A stretch of DNA of 35,489 bases from a bacterium (GCA_021788105.1 JAJYKZ010000011.1:1-35489), one strand, 5' to 3'; shown: positions 15,224 to 22,823, counted from the stretch's first letter. Notes: a model not told the origin generated them from the sequence alone. Numbers and translations: made by a program.

Positions 15224-16528
15224 TTAGATTTCCTGCAAAACTTGCAAAATAACTTTTTTATCGTTCCAAGGAATTTTTTGCTTTCCGACTTGCATAATTT
15301 CTTCCGCGCCTTTTCCGGTCACTACCACAATGTCGCCCGTTTTCGCCAGAGCCAAGGCCTTTTCAATGGCTTCTTTCCGATCAAAAATTTTCCAAAAACT
15401 TTCTCCTTCAGTTTTATTTTTTATTCCAGAAGCCACTTCATTGATGATTTGCCACGGATCTTCGTTATACGGATCTTCATTAGTAACAATCGCGTAATCG
15501 GCATATCGCGAAACGATTTCACCCATAATCGGCCTCTTGCCGCGGTCTCGCTCGCCGCATGATCCGAAGACGGAAATTATTTTCATATCATTTTTTTTCA
15601 ACCGGCTGATGTAGGCATAGAGCTTTTCCAAAGAATCGGGCGTCACGGCATAGTCGACAATAATATTTAAGCCCTTGCCATTGGGAACATTTTCCAACCG
15701 ACCAGAAACTCCGGTGATTCTGCGAACGGCCGTCCGGATCGTTTCCATGTCAATTCCTTCCGAAATTCCCACGGCAATTCCCGCCAGCGCGTTTTCAATA
15801 TTAAATTCCCCGGGAATGTGCAAAATGAATTCTAAATTTTTAATTCTGAATTTTGAATGATCTATTCCCAACTCAATATTTTCAGCAGCAATGATTTGAA
15901 AATTTGAATTTGGAAATTGAGATTTGTTTGGAATTTGGATTTTGTAATTTGGAAATTTGAGGCTGTAGCCAAAAATATTTTTGGCCTTACAGCCGAGAAA
16001 TTCTTCCGGCCGTTCCATTCCCAGGTTTACAATCGCCGTTCCATTTTCATATTTGGAAACTATTTCAAAAAGTTTCATTTTGGATTGCCGGTATTTTTCC
16101 ATCGTTTGATGATAATCAAGATGCTCCCGCGTCACGTTGGTAATTACGGCCGTTTTGTAATCAACTCCCCACACCCGATGTTGATCCAGAGAATGGGAAG
16201 AGGTCTCCAGAACTAAATAATCACATTTTTCCTCCACCGCTTGGCGAATAAATTTCTGAACTGAAAATGGAGAAAGAGTTGTGAATTTGGTTTTATTCAC
16301 CCATTCTTTTTTCCCAAGTTTGAAATTTATAGTTGAAGCCACCGCCACCTTTTTTCCCGCTTCTTCTAAAATTTTGGCGATGATTTGAACAGTTGTGGTT
16401 TTCCCGTTCGTTCCGGTCACGCCAATCACTTTGATTTTCCGCGACGGAAAACCATAAATCAGGTTGGCCAAAACCGCCATCGCGAGATGATAAATATTTT
16501 TGATCCATTGGGGAATGAGTTTTTTCAT
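15224..16528 (-). CDS. murE: UDP-MurNAc-peptide ligase, MurE type
   Basis: A 434-residue Mur ligase that adds the third amino acid to the peptidoglycan precursor. The ATP loop is GVTGTNGKTTTVQII (about 36-50), followed by ETSSHSLDQHRV (about 108-119), NVTREHLDYHQTMEKY (about 131-146; the Lys in the following segment is carbamylated in the family) and the C-terminal domain with VTGKGAEEIMQV. The N-terminal substrate domain is much reduced. The substrate-specificity region reads TNEDPYNEDP rather than the DNPR of diaminopimelate ligases, so the amino acid added cannot be stated. Residues of about 190-235 are encoded by A/T-rich simple repeats and look like an insertion. The start overlaps the end of the femX-like gene by 4 bases. 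Confidence 0.93.
   Translation of the reverse strand: MKKLIPQWIKNIYHLAMAVLANLIYGFPSRKIKVIGVTGTNGKTTTVQIIAKILEEAGKKVAVASTINFKLGKKEWVNKTKFTTLSPFSVQKFIRQAVEEKCDYLVLETSSHSLDQHRVWGVDYKTAVITNVTREHLDYHQTMEKYRQSKMKLFEIVSKYENGTAIVNLGMERPEEFLGCKAKNIFGYSLKFPNYKIQIPNKSQFPNSNFQIIAAENIELGIDHSKFRIKNLEFILHIPGEFNIENALAGIAVGISEGIDMETIRTAVRRITGVSGRLENVPNGKGLNIIVDYAVTPDSLEKLYAYISRLKKNDMKIISVFGSCGERDRGKRPIMGEIVSRYADYAIVTNEDPYNEDPWQIINEVASGIKNKTEGESFWKIFDRKEAIEKALALAKTGDIVVVTGKGAEEIMQVGKQKIPWNDKKVILQVLQEI
15829..15962. repeat. A/T-rich simple repeat translated inside murE
   Basis: Irregular repeats of TTTGGAATTTGG-type sequence. Read as protein they give Pro/Asn/Ser/Lys-rich words (PNSNFQI, IPNKSQ). The same kind of DNA is in mutM (21745-21807) and just before mutM (about 22065-22095). 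Confidence 0.6.
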
Positions 16529-17658
16529 AAATAAGATTTTATCTTTTGAATAATTCTGTATATTTTATATTTTACCGGATTTAGAATAATATCATAGCTT
16601 CCCGGAAATTCAATCAGCTTGGTGTTTGGCGAAAAGCCGGTTTTGAAGCGCGTTATGCCAACCCAATCATTATTTTTATCATCCCCAAATTTCACTCCGC
16701 CAAAATCATATTTATCGCAACCGGCCGCCTTGGCATCCTGAATTTGTCTCCATTGCAAAAGATAGGGCGCCATCAAATTTTTATATTTATCATCCGACGC
16801 GCCGTGCAAATAAGTCACGGTAGTTCCGAATGTTAAAACTAAATTAGCCACAATCACTTTCTCTGCATGCTCCGCCACATATAATTTCAGATTTGGAAGA
16901 GTTTCGAACATTTGACGATAATAATTTTCCGGATGCGGAGTTATTCCCTGCCTTTCGGAAGTAATTTTTACTAATCGTAAAAATTCATCAAAATACCTAT
17001 TCGTCATTCCGGCCTCCGAGCCGGAATCTAATTTAGCAGATCCTGAATCAATTTCAGGATGACTATTTTTTGTGATCACTGAAATTTTTACTCCTTTTTT
17101 CTCCGCCAAACGAATATTATAGCGGGTTTTTGATTTCATTTCGGAAAGCAATTGCTCTTCCGGCTTGGTTATGTCGATCGCAAAAATTTCTCTCGGCTGC
17201 ATATCATGCGGCGCTTTTTTTATCTGAAAATGAATATTGTTTTTTATTAAATCTAAAATGGCGCTGCTCGCCGGATCAATCCTGATCCATCCAACATTTT
17301 CTTTTTTTGCCAGATCGATGATCTCTGTCATTCCAATCTTAAAAGAATTGTCATTCCGGACTTGATCCGGAATCTCTTTAGATCCTGAATCAAGTTCAGG
17401 ATGACACACTGGTCCGCGCGGCGCATAAAAATATTTTCCCGAAATCGGTAAACTATGTTCGATAATATTCGCCCAAAAACCAAGCTCTCCAAGAGCTAAG
17501 CTCCTGGGCTTCCAAGAGCTAAGCTCCTGGGCTTCAAAAGAATCTATGTGAAAAGTTTTCCGCCCGGTCGCCTCCTGAAATTTTCGCCATTCTTTCGACT
17601 GCAAAAACCCTCCGTCGGGAGAGTTTGTTTGAATAAATTCCAGCTGATAATTTTCCAT
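16525..17658 (-). CDS. FemA/FemB/FemX-type peptidoglycan bridge aminoacyltransferase
   Basis: A 377-residue double-GNAT protein that adds amino acids from tRNA to the lipid II peptide. The family features are FLQSKEWRKFQEATGRK near the N-terminus, WIRIDPASS near 126, AIDITKPEEQLLSEMKSKTRYNIR (about 162-186) and LVLTFGTTVTYLHGASDDKYKNLMAPYLLQW (about 275-305). The end is YDFGGVKFG ... GFSPN. Three repeat-derived segments are in frame: about residues 42-57 (ELSSWKPRSLAL), 85-103 (HPELDSGSKEIPDQVRND) and 199-219 (HPEIDSGS ...). Despite these the ORF is intact, and the conserved blocks lie outside them. It lies between ruvA (3 bases) and murE (4-base overlap), which fits a wall-synthesis role. 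Confidence 0.9.
   Translation of the reverse strand: MENYQLEFIQTNSPDGGFLQSKEWRKFQEATGRKTFHIDSFEAQELSSWKPRSLALGELGFWANIIEHSLPISGKYFYAPRGPVCHPELDSGSKEIPDQVRNDNSFKIGMTEIIDLAKKENVGWIRIDPASSAILDLIKNNIHFQIKKAPHDMQPREIFAIDITKPEEQLLSEMKSKTRYNIRLAEKKGVKISVITKNSHPEIDSGSAKLDSGSEAGMTNRYFDEFLRLVKITSERQGITPHPENYYRQMFETLPNLKLYVAEHAEKVIVANLVLTFGTTVTYLHGASDDKYKNLMAPYLLQWRQIQDAKAAGCDKYDFGGVKFGDDKNNDWVGITRFKTGFSPNTKLIEFPGSYDIILNPVKYKIYRIIQKIKSYL
17003..17063. repeat. Gene-less two-armed GTCAT/ATGAC repeat in the femX-like gene (copy 1)
   Basis: Left arm 17003-17028 (ATTCCGGC/GCCGGAAT stem with a changed loop), right arm 17039-17063 (ATCCTGAA/TTCAGGAT stem), spacer 10 bases. It is translated in frame as HPEIDSGS and following residues. 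Confidence 0.85.
17350..17405. repeat. Gene-less two-armed GTCAT/ATGAC repeat in the femX-like gene (copy 2)
   Basis: Left arm 17350-17374 (ATTCCGGA-CTTGA-TCCGGAAT), spacer TCTTTA, right arm 17381-17405 (ATCCTGAA-TCAAG-TTCAGGAT). The two loops are complementary to each other. It is translated in frame as HPELDSGSKEIPDQVRND. Confidence 0.9.
17489..17534. repeat. Tandem 23-bp repeat related to the dnaG/polA palindrome
   Basis: Two exact head-to-tail copies (17489-17511 and 17512-17534) of a unit containing AGAGCTAAGCTCCTGG. The core AGCTAAGCTCCT is the arm of the 38-bp palindrome in dnaG and polA. In the femX-like frame it reads ELSSWKPRSLA, the same peptide theme. Confidence 0.85.
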
Positions 17659-17661
17659 AAA

Positions 17662-18234
17662 CTATTTTCTTCCCAAATTCTTTAATGCTTCTTTTACTCT
17701 CTGCCCGATGTCTTTCACATCGGCCGGAACCAATTTCAACGAATCGCGCGCTTCGGTCACCGCGTAGCCCATCGCAATGAGCGCCTCAATCGCGTCGGAA
17801 TCGCTGACCGCGCCTTCTTTTTCCGATTCCGGCATGTCGGCAATTTTATTTTTCAATTCCAAAATCACCCGTTCGGCCGTTTTCTTGCCAATACCGGAAA
17901 CTTTGGTAAGAATTGAAGAGTCTTCATTGAGAATGGCCGTCTTGATTGTTTTTGGAGTTGCCACAGTCAGGATTCCCAAGCCGGATTTCGGCCCGACGCC
18001 GGAAATTGAAATCAGAAGCTCGAACATTTCCAATTCTTCCATTGTCAAAAATCCGTAAAGGTCGATGGCATCTTCCCTCACGTGCGTGTGGATAAATAAT
18101 TCCGTGCTTTCCAAACCGGCCAGTTTTCCAAAAGCATAAACAGTTACAAAAATTTTATACCCGACCCCGTTCACATCCACCACCGCGTAGTTGTCTTTCA
18201 AATATTCGATTTTCCCTTTCAGTTTGGCTATCAT
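17662..18234 (-). CDS. ruvA: Holliday junction branch migration protein RuvA
   Basis: A 190-residue protein that binds four-way DNA junctions and seats the RuvB motors. Domain I is an OB fold (about 1-63, starting MIAKLKGKIEYLKDNYAVVDV and including LFIHTHVREDAIDLYGF). Domain II has two helix-hairpin-helix motifs (LISISGVGPKSGLGIL, about 75-90, and LTKVSGIGKKTAERVILELK, about 107-126). Domain III is at about 145-190 (DAIEALIAMGY). Length is normal. A TATCAT -10 box ends 6 bases before the ATG, so the mRNA may lack a leader. It is first in ruvA-femX-murE. RuvB is encoded 13 kb away. Confidence 0.96.
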   Translation of the reverse strand: MIAKLKGKIEYLKDNYAVVDVNGVGYKIFVTVYAFGKLAGLESTELFIHTHVREDAIDLYGFLTMEELEMFELLISISGVGPKSGLGILTVATPKTIKTAILNEDSSILTKVSGIGKKTAERVILELKNKIADMPESEKEGAVSDSDAIEALIAMGYAVTEARDSLKLVPADVKDIGQRVKEALKNLGRK

Positions 18235-18240
18235 GGTTTA

Positions 18241-18246
18241 ATGATA
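18241..18246 (-). promoter_or_regulatory. ruvA -10 box implying a leaderless mRNA
   Basis: Minus-strand TGC-TATCAT (extended -10) ends six bases before the ruvA ATG, which places transcription start on or next to the start codon. Confidence 0.5.
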
Positions 18247-18290
18247 GCAAAAAAATAAAAAAATGCGAGCGAAAAAATTTAGAAGAATAA

Positions 18291-18419
18291 TCATATTCCT
18301 AAAACTCTAAAATAAACTTCGGAAATCACAACCAAGCCGTAGCCGATTACCGCGAAAGCGGAAAGTACGATTGCCATCGCCGCCAGATGAAAAATTATTT
18401 CCAGTTTATTCATTTTCAT
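18291..18419 (-). CDS. Very small membrane protein, 42 residues
   Basis: A short ORF starting ATG at 18419 (or the second ATG at 18413). It has a polar start (MKMNKLEIIFH), a hydrophobic run of about 24 residues rich in Ala, Val, Gly and Leu (LAAMAIVLSAFAVIGYGLVV), then EVYFRVLGI. The single clean membrane helix between polar ends argues for a real small protein. No Shine-Dalgarno and no family I recognise. It sits between rpsT and ruvA, where nothing else is encoded. Confidence 0.5.
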   Translation of the reverse strand: MKMNKLEIIFHLAAMAIVLSAFAVIGYGLVVISEVYFRVLGI

Positions 18420-18535
18420 AAAAATTCTTGCCAAAAAATAAATATTATGCTAAAAATATTAAGTAATCAACAATCAATTTACTACGGCTAAACCGACTTA
18501 ATATTTCGGAATATAACGAGTAAAAGAACACAACT

Positions 18536-18805
18536 ATGCCAATCAAAAAAGCAGCCAAAAAATACATGCGCGTGACCGCGAGAAAGACTCTGAAGAACGC
18601 CAAAGTCAAAGGAGCTTTCCGCAGCGCGATCAAAAAAACTTCGGAGGCGGTTGCCAAAGGCGATGTCGCCCAAGCCCAGGAATGGTTAAAGAGGGCCGGC
18701 AAAGCTTTGGACAAAGCCGCGGAAAAGGACATCATCCACAAAAATACCGCAGCCAGAAAAAAATCCAGACTGAATGCCAGAGTCAAGGCTATTGCGAAAA
18801 AATAA
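18536..18805 (+). CDS. rpsT: 30S ribosomal protein S20
   Basis: An 89-residue basic helical protein of the small ribosomal subunit. It has the family pattern SAIKKTSEAVAKGD, then AQEWLKRAGKALDKAAEKDIIHKNTAARKKSRL, ending ARVKAIAKK. It is a lone plus-strand gene among minus-strand neighbours, with its own terminator. There is no clear Shine-Dalgarno. Confidence 0.96.
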   Translation: MPIKKAAKKYMRVTARKTLKNAKVKGAFRSAIKKTSEAVAKGDVAQAQEWLKRAGKALDKAAEKDIIHKNTAARKKSRLNARVKAIAKK

Positions 18806-18828
18806 CACAGAATCATGCAGAATAACAC

Positions 18829-18858
18829 AAAACGCGAATTCTTTCCGCGTTTTTTGTT
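18829..18858 (+). terminator. Terminator of rpsT
   Basis: AAAACGCG (18829-18836) and CGCGTTTT (18846-18853) with a 9-nt loop, then TTGTTTT. An outer dyad, AATAACACAGAA (about 18801) against TTCTGTGTTATT (about 18870), surrounds it. Confidence 0.75.
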
Positions 18859-18911
18859 TTCGTATTTTTCTTTCTGTGTTATTTCCGCTTCCTTCCGTGT
18901 TATCTCTGTGA

Positions 18912-19871
18912 TTATAATTCCACAATAAATTTATCCAGCGCCAGCTTAATATCAATTTTGCCCGTCTTAACTTCCGTGTCAATTTTCAAAAGTTTCTTAT
19001 AAGTCTCCTTAAGTTTTTCCAATGAAAAATTCCTGATTTGACCAAGACTTTTCTTAACCACGAACGGATGCAGCTTGGAAACTTTGCCGATCTGATTTTC
19101 ATCCATCCCAGAATCTTTCAAATCAGCTACTTTGACCAAATTGCGAAATTGATAGACAAACATTGAGAAAATATAGAACGGGTCATCCCCATTTTCCAAA
19201 TGCTGATGAAAAAACTTAAGCGCCGTTTTTTTATTTCTGTTTGCCAGCGCGTCAATCGTATTGAAAATATTCGCATCAATATCAGCCTTAACCAGCAGCT
19301 CGGCATCTTCCTCCTTGATCAAACCGCCATTTTTATAATTTACCAGCTTCTGAATTTCTTTATCCAAAACATGCATATTGCCGCCGGTATAAGCCACCAG
19401 CTTTTCCAAAGCCGGCCTGGTAATTCCCGCTTTTTCATCCAGCTCTTTTATTCTTTTTACCGCCCACTGCGAAAGTTTCAAACCCTGCATTTTTTCAAAA
19501 TTTTGTTTTTTGGAATTGGCATCTAAAAATTTTCCAAGCTTGTCGCTTTTTTTCGGAATTCCTTCTTCCCAAAAAACCGCGATCAAATCATTATCTTCCA
19601 AAATATTTTTCTTATTTTTTTCCAAAAATTTTAAAATCTCTTCCGCCTCCGGACTGCCGACTATTCTTTTGACGATGGCCAGTCTTTTCGGCGAAAGCAA
19701 ATTGGGCATCTCCAAAACATCCAGCAGCTTCCGCGCCGATTCATTCTTTCCGCCGAAATCGAAAATCGACAAGCCGGCTCCGATTTTATCGGATTGCAAA
19801 AATTTATTTTTCAGTTCAGCCAGTTTTTGGCTCGAACGGAAACTGTCCTCGCCGTAAAGAAAAATTATCAT
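18912..19871 (-). CDS. holA: DNA polymerase III delta subunit HolA
   Basis: A 319-residue clamp-loader subunit that opens the beta ring. It starts MIIFLYGEDSFRSSQKL, the usual HolA start, with an AAA+-like fold lacking a working Walker site. NLLSPKRLAIVKRI is at about 57-70; LEKLVAYTGGNMHVLDKEIQKL is at about 155-176; the C-terminal collar domain (ALKFFHQHLENGDDPFYIFSMFVYQFRNLVKV) is from about 215. Length is typical. A TATACT -10 box lies about 30 bases upstream of the ATG. Confidence 0.93.
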   Translation of the reverse strand: MIIFLYGEDSFRSSQKLAELKNKFLQSDKIGAGLSIFDFGGKNESARKLLDVLEMPNLLSPKRLAIVKRIVGSPEAEEILKFLEKNKKNILEDNDLIAVFWEEGIPKKSDKLGKFLDANSKKQNFEKMQGLKLSQWAVKRIKELDEKAGITRPALEKLVAYTGGNMHVLDKEIQKLVNYKNGGLIKEEDAELLVKADIDANIFNTIDALANRNKKTALKFFHQHLENGDDPFYIFSMFVYQFRNLVKVADLKDSGMDENQIGKVSKLHPFVVKKSLGQIRNFSLEKLKETYKKLLKIDTEVKTGKIDIKLALDKFIVEL

Positions 19872-19923
19872 TGATTTGCCGATTAATTGCTATGACTTAA
19901 GTATACAATAGAGAAGAATTATA

Positions 19924-19956
19924 AAAAAGAAAAGGCCCCGTTTGTTCAGGGCCTTT
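19924..19956 (-). terminator. Terminator of the DUF3048 gene
   Basis: On the minus strand AAAGGCCC and GGGGCCTTT pair across 9 nt, followed by TCTTTTTT. A strong terminator immediately after the stop codon. Confidence 0.85.
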
Positions 19957-19969
19957 GAATTTTTCAGGA

Positions 19970-21139
19970 TTATTGGGCGGCAGTGGCGGCAGTTCCCGTA
20001 GCTGAATTGGCGGTTGCGGTCGATGCGGTTGTTTGGGAAGGCGCTCCGGTATTGGGCGTCCATTTCATTCCTTGTCCCGGTTCTTCGACTTCCACCCAAA
20101 TCTGCCCCGGAACAAATTTTATTTGATTTCCAGAATCATCATAGAAGGTTAGCTTGCTAGCCAAATTTGATTTGTCTTTTTTCCAGGAACCATGCACCTG
20201 CTGGCCATTCATATAGAAATAGGCTTCGCCGGAATCGATATTATCATACCAAGGGTCGCCGATTTCCATATTGTTGTACTGGCTTTCCAACTCCTCCGAC
20301 TTGGCAAACATCACGACAACATTTTTCGGAGCCAATCGCTTGCCATTGTTGCGGTCGGTGTCCGGAGTGCCACCCCAAGTTCTCAGGTAAGAATTGGTCG
20401 CCGGATCGTAATCGTAATTGACAGTATCGGACTTGCTGTCGAAAGCAAGATGCAAATGTCCGCCGTTCGGCCGCTGGCTCGCCGGCGCGTCCGCTTGATG
20501 CGGATAACCGGAAAATTTGTCCGTCATATCATATCCAAAATGCTTAGCCGCCGCCAGAAGCTGAGAAAATTTAGCATAACCAGTGTCATCTCCCTTCATT
20601 GTCCCGGTCATCGGTTTTCGATAACAATACTGTCCGGCCGATTGGCCGCCGTCGTTATTGCAGTTCAAGTCATTGATGACATTTTGCTTAAGCTTGTCCA
20701 GCGCAAAATGCGACCCGCCCCAATGGACGAAAATTGCATCGATCCCGGCCGCCAATGCGATAAAATCATGCCGCGCGCTCCGCATCGAGCCGACATCATC
20801 AGGATTGCCGCAAACATAAACGCCCATCAATCGAGTGATGCCGTTATTAATGACCGGCATTTCAAAAACCATGTCCGCATCGGAAAATCCGGCAATTGGA
20901 CGGGCGGAAACATCGGCCGGCTGCATCACAGCAAACGGCCGGCGGTTCCAATCGGAGCAAGCTTCTCCGGAAATCGGGCTGACATTGCCTTGATTGGCCG
21001 GACCGGAATCAGGAAGTTTGTTAGAAATGTTTATTTGTTTTACCGTCGCTTTTTTATGCAGAAGAAAATATCCTCCTACAGCCACTATCACCACAGCAAC
21101 AGCGGCAATGATTATTTTTTTCTTTTGGTCCATTTCCAT
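19970..21139 (-). CDS. DUF3048 (YerB-like) membrane-anchored protein
   Basis: A 389-residue protein with an N-terminal membrane anchor (about 8-26, KIIIAAVAVVIVAVGGYFLL) and an outer DUF3048 domain. Family marks are RRPFAVMQPADVSARPIAGFSDADMVFE (about 68-95; normally an Asn-Arg-Pro-x-Ala-Val-Met start), RLMGVYV, SMRSARHDFIALAAGIDAIFVHWGGS (about 125-150) and the C-terminal part with NVVVMFAK and a Trp-rich end. The tail is Thr/Ala-rich and low in complexity. The function of the family is not established. ATG 21133 is an alternative start. It follows mutM by 16 bases. Confidence 0.88.
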   Translation of the reverse strand: MEMDQKKKIIIAAVAVVIVAVGGYFLLHKKATVKQINISNKLPDSGPANQGNVSPISGEACSDWNRRPFAVMQPADVSARPIAGFSDADMVFEMPVINNGITRLMGVYVCGNPDDVGSMRSARHDFIALAAGIDAIFVHWGGSHFALDKLKQNVINDLNCNNDGGQSAGQYCYRKPMTGTMKGDDTGYAKFSQLLAAAKHFGYDMTDKFSGYPHQADAPASQRPNGGHLHLAFDSKSDTVNYDYDPATNSYLRTWGGTPDTDRNNGKRLAPKNVVVMFAKSEELESQYNNMEIGDPWYDNIDSGEAYFYMNGQQVHGSWKKDKSNLASKLTFYDDSGNQIKFVPGQIWVEVEEPGQGMKWTPNTGAPSQTTASTATANSATGTAATAAQ

Positions 21140-21155
21140 TTATTTTTTAATGAAA

Positions 21156-22052
21156 TTATTTTTGACAATCTGGACAGAAGAAGACGCTTCTTTGTCCAAA
21201 TTTTTTACGCACCACTATTGTATCACACTTTTCACATTTTTTCCCTTCGCGGTTATAAACTTTCATAACTTCCTGGAATTTTCCTTTGGCACCAGATGTA
21301 TCGCGATAATCAGAATCGGATGTTCCGCGATATTTTATCGCTTTCTTAAGCACCTTTAAAATATTTTGGTAAATTTTTTTGCGTTCTTCTGGCGAAAGAT
21401 CGCTATTTTTTCTTTGCGGTAAAATTCCCGCGCCGTAAAGTATTTCGCTGCGATAAATATTTCCCACTCCGGCGATCAGGCCTTGATCCATAAGCAAAAG
21501 TCCGATCGGCGTTTTCGATTTTTTGTCTAAAATTTCATTGAAAACTTTGAAAGTGAACTTTGGATCCATCGCGTCGATGCCCAAAGCTTTCACTTCTGGA
21601 AGATTATTTATTTTTTCCTCGTCGTCCAAAACGATTTTGGCAAATTTCCGCAGATCGGAAAATTCCATCGTTTTTTTGCTCTTGAAATACCAAATATGAT
21701 GAATATACTGATTCACTCTCTCCCCAAAAAAGTCAGGTTCTTTGGATTTTGAAATTTGTGATTCTGATTTTGTTTTTAATTTGGAATTTGGAATTTGGAA
21801 TTTAATCAAGAGATGTCCGGTCATTTTCAAATGAACATATAATGTTTTTCCGCCGGATAAATCAATAAAAATATTTTTTCCAATCCGCCGCGCATTCAAA
21901 ATTTTCCGTCCCTTGATTTCTTTTTTGAAATTTTCAAGCGACTTCCCTTTAATTGCCTTCGGCCAGTCACTCCAAAAATCAACGATGGTTTCGCCTTTGA
22001 TTTTTTTATTCAAGTCATCAATGATCGTTTGGACTTCGGGCAGTTCTGGCAT
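21156..22052 (-). CDS. mutM: Formamidopyrimidine-DNA glycosylase (Fpg/MutM)
   Basis: A 298-residue base-excision repair enzyme that removes oxidised purines and nicks the site. It begins MPELPEVQTI: Pro2 is the catalytic amine and Glu3 the acid. The conserved Lys lies in LYVHLKMTGHLL (about 72-83). LMDQGLIAGVGNIYRSEILY (about 186-205) is the helix-two-turn-helix. The zinc finger CEKCDTIVVRKKFGQRSVFFC..C closes the protein. Residues of about 82-105 (KFQIPNSKLKTKSESQISKS) are encoded by A/T-rich simple repeats, an insertion compared with usual Fpg length (about 270). The active-site parts are intact. Confidence 0.95.
   Translation of the reverse strand: MPELPEVQTIIDDLNKKIKGETIVDFWSDWPKAIKGKSLENFKKEIKGRKILNARRIGKNIFIDLSGGKTLYVHLKMTGHLLIKFQIPNSKLKTKSESQISKSKEPDFFGERVNQYIHHIWYFKSKKTMEFSDLRKFAKIVLDDEEKINNLPEVKALGIDAMDPKFTFKVFNEILDKKSKTPIGLLLMDQGLIAGVGNIYRSEILYGAGILPQRKNSDLSPEERKKIYQNILKVLKKAIKYRGTSDSDYRDTSGAKGKFQEVMKVYNREGKKCEKCDTIVVRKKFGQRSVFFCPDCQK
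21745..21807. repeat. A/T-rich simple repeat translated inside mutM
   Basis: TTTGGAA-type repeats, three of them in tandem near 21780-21800. They are read as a Lys/Ser/Pro-rich stretch. They match in style the repeat inside murE. Confidence 0.65.
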
Positions 22053-22096
22053 AAAAAATTTAAGTTATGAATTAGAAATTCTGAATTATAAACTTT

Positions 22097-22121
22097 GTCA
22101 TTCCGGACTTAATCCGGAATC
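22097..22121. repeat. Single arm of the GTCAT hairpin repeat, upstream of mutM
   Basis: GTC, an ATTCCGGA/TCCGGAAT stem with loop CTTAA, then C. It is a solo arm, 45 bases from the mutM start, without the inverted partner. Confidence 0.8.
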
Positions 22122-22192
22122 TAATTTACTATTTATGATAATACAACCAGATAATTTTTCAAAACTCGTTTTTTTCACAAAACTTTTAAAAT

Positions 22193-22309
22193 CAAATTAA
22201 GACAAAAATTATGCTACAGCATAAAAATTGTCTTAATTTTATTCTTAATTTATTTAAGTTTAAATATTTAAAAACTACACTTTATTGCGATAGCAATCTT
22301 TTGTAGTTT
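22193..22309. other. Two hairpins in the mutM upstream gap
   Basis: The 337-base gap 22053-22389 holds no gene. Besides the GTCAT arm it has a long interrupted dyad (AATTAAGACAA ... TTGTCTTAATT, about 22193-22250) and a second (AAAAACTACA ... TGTAGTTTTT with inner ATTGC/GCAAT, about 22268-22309). Each could form an RNA hairpin on either strand; their role is unknown. Confidence 0.5.
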
Positions 22310-22331
22310 TTGTGTTTCTATTGTTTTTAAT

Positions 22332-22361
22332 TTAAAAAAAACCAGCCCCGAAAGGCTGGTT
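22332..22361 (-). terminator. Terminator of the 113-residue protein gene
   Basis: On the minus strand AACCAGCC-TTTCGG-GGCTGGTT is followed by TTTTTTAAA. Confidence 0.85.
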
Positions 22362-22389
22362 AAGATAATTTTTGAAAATTTATTTTAAT

Positions 22390-22731
22390 CTATGGGACTA
22401 TTTCATATTCAGTGAGTTCATATCTCTGATCACCATAAACACCGCCCTTATCAACACCCAACAGGCACAATGCAGCTTCCAATTTATCATCTTTTGTTCT
22501 ATTACTGCCGAATGCTATACTATCAGGCCTTATATTATTTTCTCTAAAATAATCAAATGCTTCGATTAATTTTTTGTCGGACACTTTAGCTAATGCATCC
22601 ATAACTTCAGCAGTAGGAATAGCAAGTTTTTCTGCTTCTGCTCTTGCTCTGGTTTCTCTAAACTCTTCCTCGCCTGCCTGAATCTCCTTTTTAATTTCGC
22701 CGTTTGGCATTTTTGGTTCTCCAATTCCCAT
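22390..22731 (-). CDS. Hypothetical protein, 113 residues
   Basis: I do not recognise the family. It is acidic and soluble: residues 10-45 form a long charged helix (EIKKEIQAGEEEFRETRARAEAEKLA), then a compact part with VMDALAKVSDKKLIEAFDYFRENNI and a Gly-rich end (GVDKGGVYGDQRYEL). It has a consensus promoter and a strong terminator, so it is expressed as a single gene. The 5' leader starts with the terminator hairpin of the preceding gene. Confidence 0.7.
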   Translation of the reverse strand: MGIGEPKMPNGEIKKEIQAGEEEFRETRARAEAEKLAIPTAEVMDALAKVSDKKLIEAFDYFRENNIRPDSIAFGSNRTKDDKLEAALCLLGVDKGGVYGDQRYELTEYEIVP

Positions 22732-22758
22732 ATTTTTGTTTTTATTTTAATTACTTAA

Positions 22759-22786
22759 ACAAAAAGACGCGGCTTTCACCCGTCTT
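22759..22786 (-). terminator. Terminator of the 93-residue coiled-coil gene
   Basis: On the minus strand AAGACG-GG pairs with CC-G-CGTCTT, then TTTG. It lies immediately downstream of the -10 box for the next gene, so it would also form the 5' hairpin of that transcript. Confidence 0.7.
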
Positions 22787-22794
22787 ATGTTTCT

Positions 22795-22823
22795 ATTATA
22801 GCAAAATTTTGAGACAAGGTCAA
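22795..22823 (-). promoter_or_regulatory. Promoter of the 113-residue protein gene
   Basis: Consensus match on the minus strand: TTGACC (22823-22818), 17-base spacer, TATAAT (22800-22795). The -35 overlaps the last codons of the upstream gene. Confidence 0.75.

Noticed and set aside
20192..21268. A 358-codon plus-strand ORF
   Set aside because: It lies opposite the well-supported DUF3048 gene and mutM end, has no recognisable domain, and has His/Arg-rich composition typical of antisense reading.
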